From contig WRGY01000118.1 in the NCBI GenBank assembly GCA_009786925.1, positions 1 through 37,239 of the forward strand: a DNA stretch of 37,239 nucleotides, in the 5' to 3' direction. Origin of the DNA: Defluviitaleaceae bacterium. Lineage in GTDB: Bacteria; Bacillota; Clostridia; Lachnospirales; WQUN01. Each line of letters starts with the position of its first letter. The first letter of the stretch is position 1. The notes below the pieces were generated by a model, which did not search any database, was not told where the DNA came from, and was given only the letters and a program-made list of their open reading frames with translations. This document shows, in pieces, positions 1 through 5,942 of this stretch. Made by a program: the position numbers and the translations under genes.

Positions 1-106
1 TATCTTTTGCATTGCCGCCCCATGTACCCTTGTTGCCAATTGTTTGTGGCGAAATAACCGACCATAACGAATCTGAAATGTCGTGCCGCCTGTAAGCGTT
101 ATCCAC
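1..106 (-). CDS. IS5-family transposase, N-terminal fragment cut by the window edge
   Basis: A GTG start at 106 is preceded by a good ribosome binding site (AGGGGG, seven bases upstream). The 35 visible codons begin MDNAYRRHDISDSLW and include GNKGTWGGNAKD. This is the N-terminus typical of IS5-family transposases (the DUF4096-type domain). The reading frame is open to the window edge, so the catalytic DDE residues cannot be seen and intactness is unknown. The upstream sequence contains TATAAT at about 135-140 on the minus strand, which could be its promoter. The element lies just left of the rearranged tRNA-Ala region. Its insertion may have removed the sequence that once ended that region. 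The family call rests on my recognition of the N-terminal motif, not on a search. Confidence 0.75.
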   Translation of the reverse strand, partial: MDNAYRRHDISDSLWSVISPQTIGNKGTWGGNAKD

Positions 107-217
107 GGAAAAGCCCCCTTGATGTTTTTTCCATTATACCATATTTCTTTTGTCGACACACTCTAGCTTATCTTTACTTTCCCAATCATCTGGAAGATTT
201 CTTCGTTTTTTCAAATC

Positions 218-240
218 ACATATATTCTTAGAATATATGT
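218..240. repeat. 23-bp palindrome with 11-bp arms
   Basis: ACATATATTCT and AGAATATATGT flank a single central T and form a perfect inverted repeat. It lies between the transposase start and the terminator of the split tRNA, with no gene on it. It could be an operator-like site or an old insertion footprint. Nothing here decides between these. Confidence 0.5.
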
Positions 241-280
241 TTTTATAACCATCCACTCATCCATCACCCTCCTTGTAAAA

Positions 281-309
281 AAGCCTTGAAACACTAAGTT
301 TCAAGGCTT
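281..309 (-). terminator. Rho-independent terminator after the tRNA-Ala 3' half
   Basis: A 12-bp perfect stem (AAGCCTTGAAAC with GTTTCAAGGCTT) and 5-nt loop is flanked by A and T runs on both sides, so it can act in both directions. It is clearly related to the terminator at 3426-3456 behind the intact tRNA-Ala. This supports the view that both tRNAs derive from the same ancestral tRNA-plus-terminator unit. Confidence 0.85.
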
Positions 310-318
310 TTTTAATCT

Positions 319-371
319 TGGAGCATAGCGGGATCGAACCGCTGACCTCTTGAATGCCATTCAAGCGCGCT
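319..371 (-). pseudogene. tRNA-Ala(GGC) 3' half (53 nt), partner of 3625-3646
   Basis: On the minus strand this reads from the end of the D-arm through the anticodon arm (loop ATGGCAT, anticodon GGC), variable region, T-arm (AGCGG, loop TTCGATC, CCGCT), acceptor strand ATGCTCC and discriminator A. The 5' half is missing and replaced by the repeat at 372-400. Joining it to the 5' half at 3625-3646 through a shared AG gives a 73-nt tRNA-Ala. That joined tRNA has a full acceptor stem (GGGGCAT with ATGCTCC), including the G3-U70 pair that identifies tRNA-Ala. The T-arm is undecayed, so the split looks recent or is tolerated. Confidence 0.85.
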
Positions 372-400
372 GGCAAGGTGGTCGGAAACACTCCCTGAAG
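372..400 (-). repeat. Element end repeat, copy D
   Basis: Read on the plus strand this copy is GGCAAGGTGGTCGGAAACAC followed by TCCCTGAAG. It is one of four related 29-bp sequences, each directly joined to a tRNA-Ala fragment. Its core (TGGTCGG, then AAACAC, then CCC) is shared with copies at 1563-1591, 3596-3624 and 3740-3768. The copies next to 3' halves are inverted relative to the copies next to 5' halves, as expected for the two ends of an inserted element. Confidence 0.75.
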
Positions 401-410
401 AACCCATTGC

Positions 411-662
411 CTAACTTTTATAAATATCGCCTCTATTGCCTGCATCAACTACTGTAATTTTCAAAACCATATCATCTTTCGTGTATAAAATGCGATAATC
501 CCCAACACGAAGACGATACGATTTTATACGTCCTTGCAATGGGGTTATATCACCCATATTCGGCAGTTTTTGGATGGCTGATAACAACTGTAATTGCCGT
601 GTTTTTGATTGTGAAGTTATAAACTTCATTGCCCTTTTCTCAATTATTATCGTGTACTTCAT
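411..662 (-). CDS. RelE/ParE-family toxin (type II toxin-antitoxin)
   Basis: This 83-aa protein has the compact RelE/ParE layout: an N-terminal helical region rich in Lys and Arg, then RLRVGDYRILY at about 50-60, then a C-terminal strand ending VVDAGNRGDIYK. The arrangement is characteristic of RelE-type mRNA interferases and ParE relatives. The sequence does not decide between ribosome-dependent mRNA cleavage and gyrase inhibition. The start codon overlaps the end of the upstream antitoxin gene by four bases (ATGA), showing translational coupling. The antitoxin is made first, as is usual. The pair lies 11 bp from the right end repeat of the tRNA-splitting element and could stabilise it. Confidence 0.88.
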   Translation of the reverse strand: MKYTIIIEKRAMKFITSQSKTRQLQLLSAIQKLPNMGDITPLQGRIKSYRLRVGDYRILYTKDDMVLKITVVDAGNRGDIYKS

Positions 663-898
663 GGCAAGGCAATCCCTAATGAATCCGCAAACTCTTCTAA
701 TGTCATTGAGTCATGTTTGCTTGGGTCGGGGTCATCTAAATAGTCTTGGTAAAGTTTTTGACAATACGCCTCGTCCAAGGCTTCTTCAAGGGCATTGTCA
801 AAAACATCCTTCATGCTTTTCAAAACAACTAGGACACTACCTAATTGCTCCTCGCCAAAGTTATCAAGCAGGGCAATACATTCATCTCTGTTGGTCAT
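659..898 (-). CDS. Antitoxin partner of the RelE/ParE-type toxin
   Basis: This 79-aa acidic protein is preceded by a clear ribosome binding site (AAAGGGG). Its N-terminal half looks helical (LDNFGEEQLGSVLVVL). The C-terminal half is strongly acidic (DDPDPSKHDSMTLEEFADSLGI), as expected for a segment that wraps a basic toxin. The gene sits directly upstream of the toxin with a four-base overlap. I identify it as the antitoxin from position, size and charge; I do not recognise a classic RelB, Phd or HTH DNA-binding fold. Autoregulation of the operon is likely from the family but no operator was recognised. Confidence 0.75.
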   Translation of the reverse strand: MTNRDECIALLDNFGEEQLGSVLVVLKSMKDVFDNALEEALDEAYCQKLYQDYLDDPDPSKHDSMTLEEFADSLGIALP

Positions 899-979
899 GA
901 CTGCACCCCTTTCTGACGTTTACATTACCATGAAAAACAACCCATAGGCAACAAAAATTTACTTTTTACATAATATCTT

Positions 980-1153
980 TTAACTCCTGCTCTCTAAAGC
1001 ATCCAACTGCATTTTCTTTTCTTCTTCAAGAATATTTTCATCTATTTTTACCACAATACAATCATCACACATACCAATAGAGTCAAGACTCACCTCGTCC
1101 AAAATACATTCAAAAGCTCTGTTGTATAAACAGTAATCGTTAGCACAATTCAT
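980..1153 (-). CDS. Small Cys-rich protein of unknown function
   Basis: I chose the start at 1153 because GGAGGTG lies seven bases upstream. A longer in-frame extension to 1318 runs through the intergenic region and into the divergent gene, so I reject it. The 57-aa product has five cysteines (residues 3, 8, 16, 29 and 32). The spacing CANDYC, then FEC, then MCDDC suggests a small metal-binding domain. Similar short proteins occur in clostridial mobile elements, but I cannot name a function. It is transcribed away from the RHH gene at 1280, and the 126 bp between them probably carries both promoters. The RHH protein may regulate it. Confidence 0.6.
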   Translation of the reverse strand: MNCANDYCLYNRAFECILDEVSLDSIGMCDDCIVVKIDENILEEEKKMQLDALESRS

Positions 1154-1279
1154 TTCGCACACCTCCAATTTGCATATCATATCATATGAATAAATATGTT
1201 GCAAACTATTGTGTTTGCTATTTGTGTTCTTATTAGCAAGCAATAATTTTATTAAAATACAAACGGAGGTGATTGCTGC

Positions 1280-1465
1280 ATGAAAGATAAATTTGTAATA
1301 AAGCCCAAAAAAACACAATCTGTCACCATGACAATACGTATAGACAACGAAATTAATGAAAAGTTAGATGAACTAGCATTAAAAAGCAACCGTTCACGTA
1401 ATGAATTAATCAATATGTCTTTGCGCTATGCTTTTAAAAATTTAGAGTTTGAAGATGTTAATTAA
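1280..1465 (+). CDS. Ribbon-helix-helix (CopG/Arc-type) DNA-binding protein
   Basis: The 61-aa protein has a basic N-terminus, then a strand (SVTMTIRIDNEI) and two helices (NEKLDELALKSN and SRNELINMSLRYAF). This is the ribbon-helix-helix fold of small dimeric repressors and antitoxins. GGAGGTGATT precedes the ATG at good spacing. It is the only plus-strand gene in this part of the element. It faces away from the small Cys-rich gene and may repress it or itself. No toxin gene follows; the next feature is a terminator. It is therefore more likely a regulator than half of a conventional toxin-antitoxin operon. Confidence 0.8.
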   Translation: MKDKFVIKPKKTQSVTMTIRIDNEINEKLDELALKSNRSRNELINMSLRYAFKNLEFEDVN

Positions 1466-1474
1466 TAAAAAAAG

Positions 1475-1498
1475 CCCTACAGCATTTACGCTATAAGG
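1475..1498. terminator. Bidirectional terminator between the RHH gene and tRNA relic C
   Basis: A 9-bp stem (CCCTACAGC with GCTATAAGG, some G-U pairs) has an A-rich tract on the left and a T-rich tract on the right. It can end the plus-strand RHH transcript. On the minus strand it sits just after the tRNA 3' relic, the same relative place as the terminators at 281 and 3426. Confidence 0.65.
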
Positions 1499-1510
1499 TT
1501 TTGTTTTTGT

Positions 1511-1562
1511 AGAGAATAGGGGTATCCAACCAGTGGCCTCTTGAATGCCATTCAAGTGCGCC
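1511..1562 (-). pseudogene. Decayed tRNA-Ala 3' half, relic C
   Basis: The segment keeps the anticodon arm of tRNA-Ala(GGC) intact (CTTGA, loop ATGGCAT, TCAAG). The T-arm is eroded: ACTGG no longer pairs well with CCCCT and the loop has lost its TTCGA sequence. It begins at the same D-arm position as the 3' half at 319-371 and abuts the same kind of end repeat (1563-1591). Its acceptor strand does not match the orphan 5' half at 3769-3790, so I cannot assign a partner. It marks an older insertion event inside the composite region. Confidence 0.75.
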
Positions 1563-1591
1563 GGCGAGATGGTCGGTGACACTCCCCGAAA
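1563..1591 (-). repeat. Element end repeat, copy C
   Basis: On the plus strand the copy reads GGCGAGATGGTCGGTGACAC followed by TCCCCGAAA. It has the same orientation relative to a tRNA 3' half as the copy at 372-400. Confidence 0.72.
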
Positions 1592-1593
1592 AA

Positions 1594-1875
1594 TTATCTG
1601 GGATTAGTTTTACAGTATTCCGCTGCTTCGTTACTTATTTCTTCAACGCTCATGCCCTCAAATAAATCACGTTGCCATGTTGCATTAGCCTTTTCAAATA
1701 GCTCCTCAGCAGTCAAATCTGCGTAAAGGACGCGTTGCCATTCTGTATAATCAAACGGCTCACGAATAATAAGAGTGATAAATCGTTCCGCATCCACTAA
1801 ACCAAACCACTCACTCAATTTTCGCATTCCTTCTTTTCTTAGCACGGTATCAGGTATTGTTTTTTCAGCTAACAT
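1594..1875 (-). CDS. Putative antitoxin or partner of the PIN-domain protein
   Basis: This 93-aa protein overlaps the end of the PIN gene by 11 bases and has its own strong ribosome binding site (AAGGAGG). It is acidic, with segments such as RKEGMRKLSEWFGLVDAERF and REPFDYTEWQ. The tight overlap with a VapC-like gene argues that it is the cognate antitoxin or accessory partner. The order is unusual: the presumed toxin comes first. I do not recognise a DNA-binding fold, so repression of the operon is uncertain. The stop codon lies within a few bases of the end repeat at 1563-1591, so the gene forms the extreme end of an element. Confidence 0.6.
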   Translation of the reverse strand: MLAEKTIPDTVLRKEGMRKLSEWFGLVDAERFITLIIREPFDYTEWQRVLYADLTAEELFEKANATWQRDLFEGMSVEEISNEAAEYCKTNPR

Positions 1876-2302
1876 TAAAATGCCTCCTTACAAATTCCAT
1901 CGGATTTATTATAGTAATGCCCTGTACGGTTTTATTTAAAACTTTTTTATCTGTGGTTATAAAATAATCTGATTTTCCATCAAGCGCACAAGCGATATGC
2001 ATAGCATCTTTTGTTCTGATTCCAAGTTCTTCGATTGTTTTCGTTTGTCTTAAAATCTGCGAAGTTGGTGCAACAATTGTTTTAGCTACATTTTTCCATA
2101 ATGAAATTTGTTCTCGACGGTCATCGTATGGATTGTCGCTATTTTCATGCGTCAGCATAAATGACCAGACAAGGTTTAAGTTACCCTGTACCGCTTCTGA
2201 TTGGATGAGTAACTTTGCTTGCGTTTCCAACTGCACAACAGGATGAAGCTGGTTATCAAATGGACGATTGAAGCAACAGTTGTCTAAGTATACCGTAGCC
2301 AT
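1865..2302 (-). CDS. PIN-domain protein, VapC-like putative toxin
   Basis: The 145-aa protein begins ATVYLDNCCFNRPFD, with the first PIN acidic residue (Asp7) at the end of strand 1. It ends with KDAMHIACALDGKSDYFITTDKKVL, which supplies the later PIN acidic residues (DAMH, then the TTDKK strand and turn). PIN-domain enzymes of this type are Mg-dependent ribonucleases, and most act as toxins paired with a small antitoxin. The overlapping gene at 1594-1875 is the obvious partner. The C-terminus is cleanly coupled to it (11-base overlap). Target RNA cannot be inferred from sequence. Confidence 0.8.
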   Translation of the reverse strand: MATVYLDNCCFNRPFDNQLHPVVQLETQAKLLIQSEAVQGNLNLVWSFMLTHENSDNPYDDRREQISLWKNVAKTIVAPTSQILRQTKTIEELGIRTKDAMHIACALDGKSDYFITTDKKVLNKTVQGITIINPMEFVRRHFNVS

Positions 2303-2613
2303 ATGTCACCGCTTTCTGTTGATTGGAATATCAATTTAAATATAGTTTGGATTTCTTCAACTGTCATATGTTTTCTTTCTGTTGGTGATTTTAGCGGCTT
2401 GCCGCATAGCCGTCACCGCAACGCGGTGGCGTTCATGGGGTCTGGGGCAACGCCACAGCAAGCAAACGTGCGAGGGTTACTTAAACGCACCTTGCTTGCG
2501 ACATGATTGTACGCTAGGCTCTGTGATGTTATCACATTATACATTTGCGTAATCAACCAAGGACTTAGCAACATACTCTTTTTCTGATTTGCTACATAGA
2601 GGGGGTAACTTTC
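2303..2613. other. Gene-free stretch with three consecutive GC-rich hairpins
   Basis: I see no convincing gene between the PIN gene and the HNH-like gene. The stretch 2414-2499 is unusually structured for this AT-rich area. CACCGC pairs with GCGGTG (2414-2428), GGCGTT with AACGCC (2428-2454), and a long arm starting GCAAGCAA at 2458 pairs imperfectly with one ending TTGCTTGC at 2499. The short plus-strand frame here has no ribosome binding site and reads through the hairpins, so I do not call it a gene. It may be a structured RNA, an element end or a relic. Confidence 0.45.
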
Positions 2614-3400
2614 TTAAAAATTCAGGGTCATATTTTGCATTTTCATGCATTGGGATTTCAACAATATCCCTCTATTGTTTCCATAAAAGTTAGAGTGTTT
2701 CCACTCTCCATTTAATTTTAGGGGTTTTTCTTTAATCCAATCCATAACGCGACCAAATTTATCCAATTTATCCTCTGGCATAATGGTCAAAGCCATTTTT
2801 ACATAAGTCTTAAAAGCAGCGATACCATCAAATTTCTGCTTAATGATGTTGAACCCGCTACGGACTAAATGATTTACTGGCTTTCCACAGTTGCGGCAAG
2901 GAAAAAAAGCATGTTCTATCAATGGATGCTCACAGTATTCACATATATACGTTCGTTTGATTCCGCCACATTCATTTAAATAAAAATCAACAATGAGCTT
3001 TGTACGTTCCACGCATTTGGTAGCTCTTGTTATTTTTTTTCTTTGTTTCGTATTTTACTTCTACATTGTGTTTCATATACAAGCCATCAGAGTTGAAATC
3101 TACAAGTCCATTTTTTCCTTTAATTCCTAGAATTGTGCGAATCGGGTTTAAGTTTTTTGATAGATGGTCTTCACACATTTTATTAAATATACCGCCACAC
3201 TTGTTACATTCATACACCGTAAATAAATACCTATTACCGAAAAACTCTGGAATGGCATGATTACCAGAACCATGTTTAGGTATCTCTGCATCTTTTCCAC
3301 AAAATCTACAGAGCAGACATCGGTTATCCTTCGGGTATGCTGGTAGATATTCTGCCGAATTATAATTTATGGCATTGTAGCCGATTAGTTTTTTATACAT
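2614..3400 (-). pseudogene. HNH-like zinc-finger protein gene, broken by a frameshift at an A8 run
   Basis: Two overlapping frames look like one gene. The first (2987-3400, 137 aa) has CRFCGKDAEIP, then NHAIPEFFGN and ECNKCGG, a pattern like HNH-type nucleases with paired CxxC zinc knuckles. The second (2614-3012) has another double zinc ribbon (CEYCEHP and CRNCGKP). Moving one base at the eight-A run on the minus strand (T8 at 3033-3040) joins KYETKKK directly to ITRATKCVERTKLIVDF with no stop. The product would be about 260 aa. The shift may be a real mutation, a sequencing error in a homopolymer, or slippage that still yields the full protein. The gene lies between the intact tRNA and the PIN pair. 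The HNH assignment is moderate; the split is clear. Confidence 0.6.
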
Positions 3401-3425
3401 TCCTCCAACCTCTTCCTAAAAAATA

Positions 3426-3456
3426 AAGCCTTGAAAACATAGAGTTTTCAAGGCTT
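3426..3456 (-). terminator. Rho-independent terminator of the intact tRNA-Ala
   Basis: A 13-bp perfect stem (AAGCCTTGAAAAC with GTTTTCAAGGCTT) with a 5-nt loop lies seven bases beyond the tRNA. It is followed on the minus strand by TTTATTTTTT. It is homologous to the terminator at 281-309. Confidence 0.92.
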
Positions 3457-3461
3457 AGGTC

Positions 3462-3535
<74 letters not shown>

Positions 3536-3539
3536 ATAA

Positions 3540-3555
3540 CTCTCGTTTCCGAGAG
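3540..3555 (-). other. GAAA-tetraloop hairpin just upstream of the tRNA
   Basis: On the minus strand CTCTCG, GAAA, CGAGAG forms a six-pair stem with a GNRA tetraloop, four bases before the first base of the tRNA. It could help separate or process the tRNA from the upstream relic RNA. It has no T tract, so it is not a terminator. Confidence 0.5.
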
Positions 3556-3595
3556 GGTTATTTAATTTTCAAAATTGTGCGCCTCCGATGGACAA

Positions 3596-3624
3596 CTTCG
3601 GGGGTGTTTACCGACCAGTCCGTC
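3596..3624 (-). repeat. Element end repeat, copy B
   Basis: On the minus strand it reads GACGGACTGGTCGGTAAACA followed by CCCCCGAAG and directly continues a 22-nt tRNA-Ala 5' half. With the copy at 372-400 it forms the inverted ends of the 3.25-kb element. Confidence 0.78.
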
Positions 3625-3646
3625 CTCCCAGCTGCGCCAATGCCCC
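3625..3646 (-). pseudogene. tRNA-Ala 5' half (22 nt), partner of 319-371
   Basis: The sequence is the acceptor strand GGGGCAT, TG, D-stem GCGC and D-loop AGCTGGGA followed by G. It then stops abruptly at the element repeat. Its acceptor pairs with the acceptor strand at 320-326 (GGGGCAT with ATGCTCC) and not as well with the intact tRNA's TATCTCC. This identifies the distant 3' half as its other part. Confidence 0.85.
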
Positions 3647-3739
3647 TTATCTCCCAAAAATGGGAGGAATTATAATTTTTCGGTGTGCCATTCATTTGGT
3701 GGAACTTTGCTTTTGGGGTGCCAGTCATGTGGAGGATTT

Positions 3740-3768
3740 CTTCGGGGGTGTTTACTGACCAGTTCGTC
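3740..3768 (-). repeat. Element end repeat, copy A
   Basis: It is nearly identical to copy B (27 of 29 bases): GACGAACTGGTCAGTAAACA followed by CCCCCGAAG on the minus strand. It continues the orphan tRNA 5' half at 3769-3790. Beyond it, about 90 bp separate it from half B and contain two imperfect copies of ATGANTGGCACNCC. Confidence 0.78.
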
Positions 3769-3790
3769 CTCCCAACTGCGCCACGCCCCC
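3769..3790 (-). pseudogene. Orphan tRNA-Ala 5' half, relic A
   Basis: GGGGGCG, TG, GCGC, AGTTGGGA and G match a tRNA-Ala from base 1 to the D-arm, then end at exactly the same base as half B. No 3' half with a matching acceptor strand is visible in the window. The 3' part may have been lost where the IS5-type element lies. It sits 26 bases downstream of a good promoter -10 box, so it is probably the first tRNA gene of the nested series. Confidence 0.78.
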
Positions 3791-3815
3791 ATTTTTTCGA
3801 TACATTGCGGAGAGT

Positions 3816-3844
3816 AATATAGCATATCATGACTCTAAGTGCAA
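3816..3844 (-). promoter_or_regulatory. Sigma-A-type promoter reading into the tRNA-Ala relics
   Basis: On the minus strand TTGCAC (3839-3844) and TATATT (3816-3821) are separated by 17 bp. The predicted start is about 20 bases before relic A. No terminator lies between here and the intact tRNA, so this promoter is the likely source of tRNA-Ala transcription. Confidence 0.7.
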
Positions 3845-3893
3845 GGCATGTATTTTCATGGGTGTAACCTGTGTAGGGCGTGTTGAATATTGC

Positions 3894-4236
3894 TCACCCG
3901 ATTAAATTGTGAATCATGCCCCAATACCCTGTTGAATCCCAGCGTTCATGGTGATAGAGGGCAATTTTCCTTGCCATAACACCAAAATCACAGGATATTC
4001 GTTTAAGGATATTTGCACCACATATGGTGTGGGTTTTCATGTGAGCAAACTCAGCGGGGGTTAGTGCTGCGGGCTTGCTTATGATGTGCAGGGGGTATCA
4101 TCATTTTCCCGACATCGTGCAGGGCGGTGGCATAACCGATTAGCTTTGCTGTTTCCGGCTCAATGCCGTAGGCGAGTGCCAACATTTCCGCAAGCCCCGC
4201 CGCCGCCCTGTCCTCGTTGTAGCTTGTCATGTGCAA
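3894..4236 (-). pseudogene. HD-GYP domain relic, frameshifted and truncated
   Basis: The first frame contains IGYATALHDVGKMMIPPAH, the HD motif region of an HD-GYP c-di-GMP phosphodiesterase. It then runs off frame near 4083 and stops. A one-base shift restores KPAALTPAEFAHMKTHT and, further on, ALYHHERWDSTGYWG. These match the HD-GYP signatures (KP..LT..E...M+.H and HHE+WDGTGYP). The protein stops right after this, so the C-terminal part of the domain and any sensor domain are missing. It is a dead fragment. The next gene upstream is a PilZ-like relic, and both domains concern c-di-GMP. Confidence 0.75.
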
Positions 4237-4259
4237 TTCTCACATCCTCTCAAAATCAA

Positions 4260-4290
4260 GAACGCCCTGCGGTTGTTTCGCAAGGCGTTC
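4260..4290 (-). terminator. Hairpin between the PilZ-like and HD-GYP relics
   Basis: A 12-bp stem (GAACGCCTTGCG with CGCAGGGCGTTC, one G-T pair) and 7-nt loop follow the PilZ-like frame on the minus strand. Only a short T-rich tail (TTGATTTTG) follows, so termination may be weak. Confidence 0.6.
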
Positions 4291-4296
4291 GCTTGT

Positions 4297-4668
4297 TTAT
4301 GGTTTTAGCAACGTGTTTTCTTCCGCTTGGCGGCGTATGATTTCACGCTGTTGCTCAATGATATAGCGGTAAAAACGGTCTTTTTGCTTTTGGCATTTGT
4401 GGAGGAATTTAACCGCCACTTTGTAACTGTGCGTTTCCTGCTTTTCGTCCTTGGTTTGCGGTTGTGCCTCAATATCTGCCCGCTCAAAACGCAATACTTC
4501 TGCATCAACCGTTTCAACCGTACCGATTTCAAAGGTAAGGGATATTTTTTCTCCGGCTATAAAATCCTCGTTAGCAGTAAACAACATACCGCCATCGGCG
4601 AAGTTTGCCATTCGGCACAGGATTGGCGGGGGCGGCTCGTCCTTTTCGTTTGTGATACGCTCTACCAT
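4297..4668 (-). CDS. PilZ-like c-di-GMP-binding domain fragment
   Basis: The 123-aa frame has CRMANFADGGMLFTANEDFIAG, which fits the second half of the PilZ motif (D/N-x-S/A-x-x-G-G followed by a strand and a loop with G). The N-terminal RxxxR arm that completes c-di-GMP binding is not visible. A possible shorter upstream frame (ATG at about 4701, ending after ten codons) hints that the true N-terminus was lost by frameshift. The C-terminus is rich in charged helix (RYIIEQQREIIRRQAEE). The protein is probably non-functional or altered. It lies upstream of an HD-GYP relic. Confidence 0.5.
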   Translation of the reverse strand: MVERITNEKDEPPPPILCRMANFADGGMLFTANEDFIAGEKISLTFEIGTVETVDAEVLRFERADIEAQPQTKDEKQETHSYKVAVKFLHKCQKQKDRFYRYIIEQQREIIRRQAEENTLLKP

Positions 4669-4722
4669 TACAGTATCTCGAAAAGTCGGCTGATTTGCAT
4701 AAGCACCTTATACCGCCATAAA

Positions 4723-4751
4723 TTGACGATTCCTTTCAGAGGGTATACAAT
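4723..4751 (+). promoter_or_regulatory. Sigma-A-type promoter of the TraB-like gene and recombinase
   Basis: TTGACG (4723-4728) and TACAAT (4746-4751) are separated by 17 bp. The strong ribosome binding site AAGGAGG at 4760-4766 and the ATG at 4774 follow. This is the clearest promoter in the left part of the window. Confidence 0.82.
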
Positions 4752-4773
4752 TGCGCCCTAAGGAGGCTGTTAT

Positions 4774-5940
4774 ATGAAAAAATTAGTCGCTGTATTTTTG
4801 GTGCTTATTATTTGCGCCACTCCTGTTCTTGCGTCGGACTTTGTCCCGGTGCGTTCTACATTGGAGGAGTTGGGATGGGAAGTAAATTGGCATGATGGCC
4901 GAGAACGCATGGTATATTTTACCACGCCTGCGGGCGAGGGGTTGCATATCTTTGTAGACGAGCATAACAGCATTATAGAAAACGACAGGGTGTATGTCCA
5001 TCCTGCACTCATGATGATGATTATTAATGTCGGTACAGAGCGACCTTTTGTGGAGCCACAGGAGAATATCCATGGCAAGCTCACTCGTGTAACCTATGGC
5101 GAAAATGTCGCGTATATATTTGGCACGATGAATGGGGCGGAGCCTCATTGGTTCCCACTGCACCCCACGGTAGAGGAATCAAAACGCCGCGCAGACATAT
5201 TTGCATTTGAGTTTGACCTTGAAGAGATAGAAGATATTTTTGCATATGCGCGGATGATGGCATATATAGAATATATGTCAATACTGCCTGACGGCCTTAC
5301 TCTTGCGGATATTTTGGCAGATGATGTATATTCTAATTTTGTCACAAACATGGAGTCATGGTCATTTTGGGTGACATACGATTCGGTCAATATGCTTACA
5401 CCCATCGCGATTTTGTTAGGGTTAGACCATGCGGCGTTCCTGACACTTGGTATTGAGTTGTATTACATGGTTGATAATTATATATTGAATTTCGCAATGA
5501 TAAATGACAAGCCAACGATGGGGCTTAACACCATGTACAGCGAGATTGACCTGTTGTTTAATGTTCCGCTGGAAATCCAAGCATACGCCTTAAAGGACTT
5601 TTTATCATTCGAAAATCATTTGGATAACATAAGAGAGTCTAATCCAACGGAAATGTATGCCGCCCAAGACCTCGAAGGGCTACGCGCAGTGGAAAAATCC
5701 ATCTGCGAAGGTACATCGGCCAACCCTTTTACAATGATGTTTAACTACAATCTCCGAGATTCGCGCCGGCGGATTTTTGCGGATAGGATTGCTGATTTTC
5801 TTTTGGAAACAGATGAGCCTTCCACGATGTTTGCCGCCGTCAGGATACAACATATAATCGACTGCGGATGTGGCAAAAACCTTTTGTATTTATTGGAAGA
5901 AATGGGCTTCGAAATCGAGCCGCTTTGGCAAGACGCATAA
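4774..5940 (+). CDS. Secreted TraB/GumN-like protein with a copper-amine-oxidase-type N-domain
   Basis: The 388-aa protein has a signal peptide (residues 1-20, cut after ATPVLA). A short stalk domain follows (FVPVRSTLEELGWEVNW), like the copper-amine-oxidase N-terminal repeat of Firmicutes surface proteins. From residue 103 comes the TraB/GumN (TIKI-like) domain: VAYIFGTMNGAEPHWFPL, then RRADIFAFEFD. Members normally carry GTxH in the first motif; here the position is Asn120. The second motif is also altered (VRIQH instead of GxxH, with His kept). TIKI relatives are metalloproteases that use these histidines, so catalysis may be lost or changed. The recombinase gene follows after two bases, in the same transcription unit. 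Confidence 0.72.
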   Translation: MKKLVAVFLVLIICATPVLASDFVPVRSTLEELGWEVNWHDGRERMVYFTTPAGEGLHIFVDEHNSIIENDRVYVHPALMMMIINVGTERPFVEPQENIHGKLTRVTYGENVAYIFGTMNGAEPHWFPLHPTVEESKRRADIFAFEFDLEEIEDIFAYARMMAYIEYMSILPDGLTLADILADDVYSNFVTNMESWSFWVTYDSVNMLTPIAILLGLDHAAFLTLGIELYYMVDNYILNFAMINDKPTMGLNTMYSEIDLLFNVPLEIQAYALKDFLSFENHLDNIRESNPTEMYAAQDLEGLRAVEKSICEGTSANPFTMMFNYNLRDSRRRIFADRIADFLLETDEPSTMFAAVRIQHIIDCGCGKNLLYLLEEMGFEIEPLWQDA

Positions 5941-5942
5941 CC

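Noticed and set aside
319-395. A 76-nt alternative tRNA read from the repeat plus the 3' half
   Set aside because: The repeat bases GGAGTGT can pair with the acceptor strand ATGCTCC, but no D-stem forms and the true 5' half is at 3625-3646, so this pairing is coincidental.
980-1318. 112-aa version of the small Cys-rich protein
   Set aside because: The extra N-terminal part runs into the divergent RHH gene and the ATG at 1153 has a much better ribosome binding site.
2303-2506. Plus-strand 67-aa frame beginning at the PIN gene
   Set aside because: It lacks a ribosome binding site, reads through the three hairpins and has no protein-like composition.
3558-3830. Minus-strand 90-aa frame with repeated peptides such as GRTNWSVNTPEE and GRTDWSVNTPE
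   Set aside because: The peptide repeats are just translations of end repeats A and B and the tRNA halves. No ribosome binding site supports a protein.
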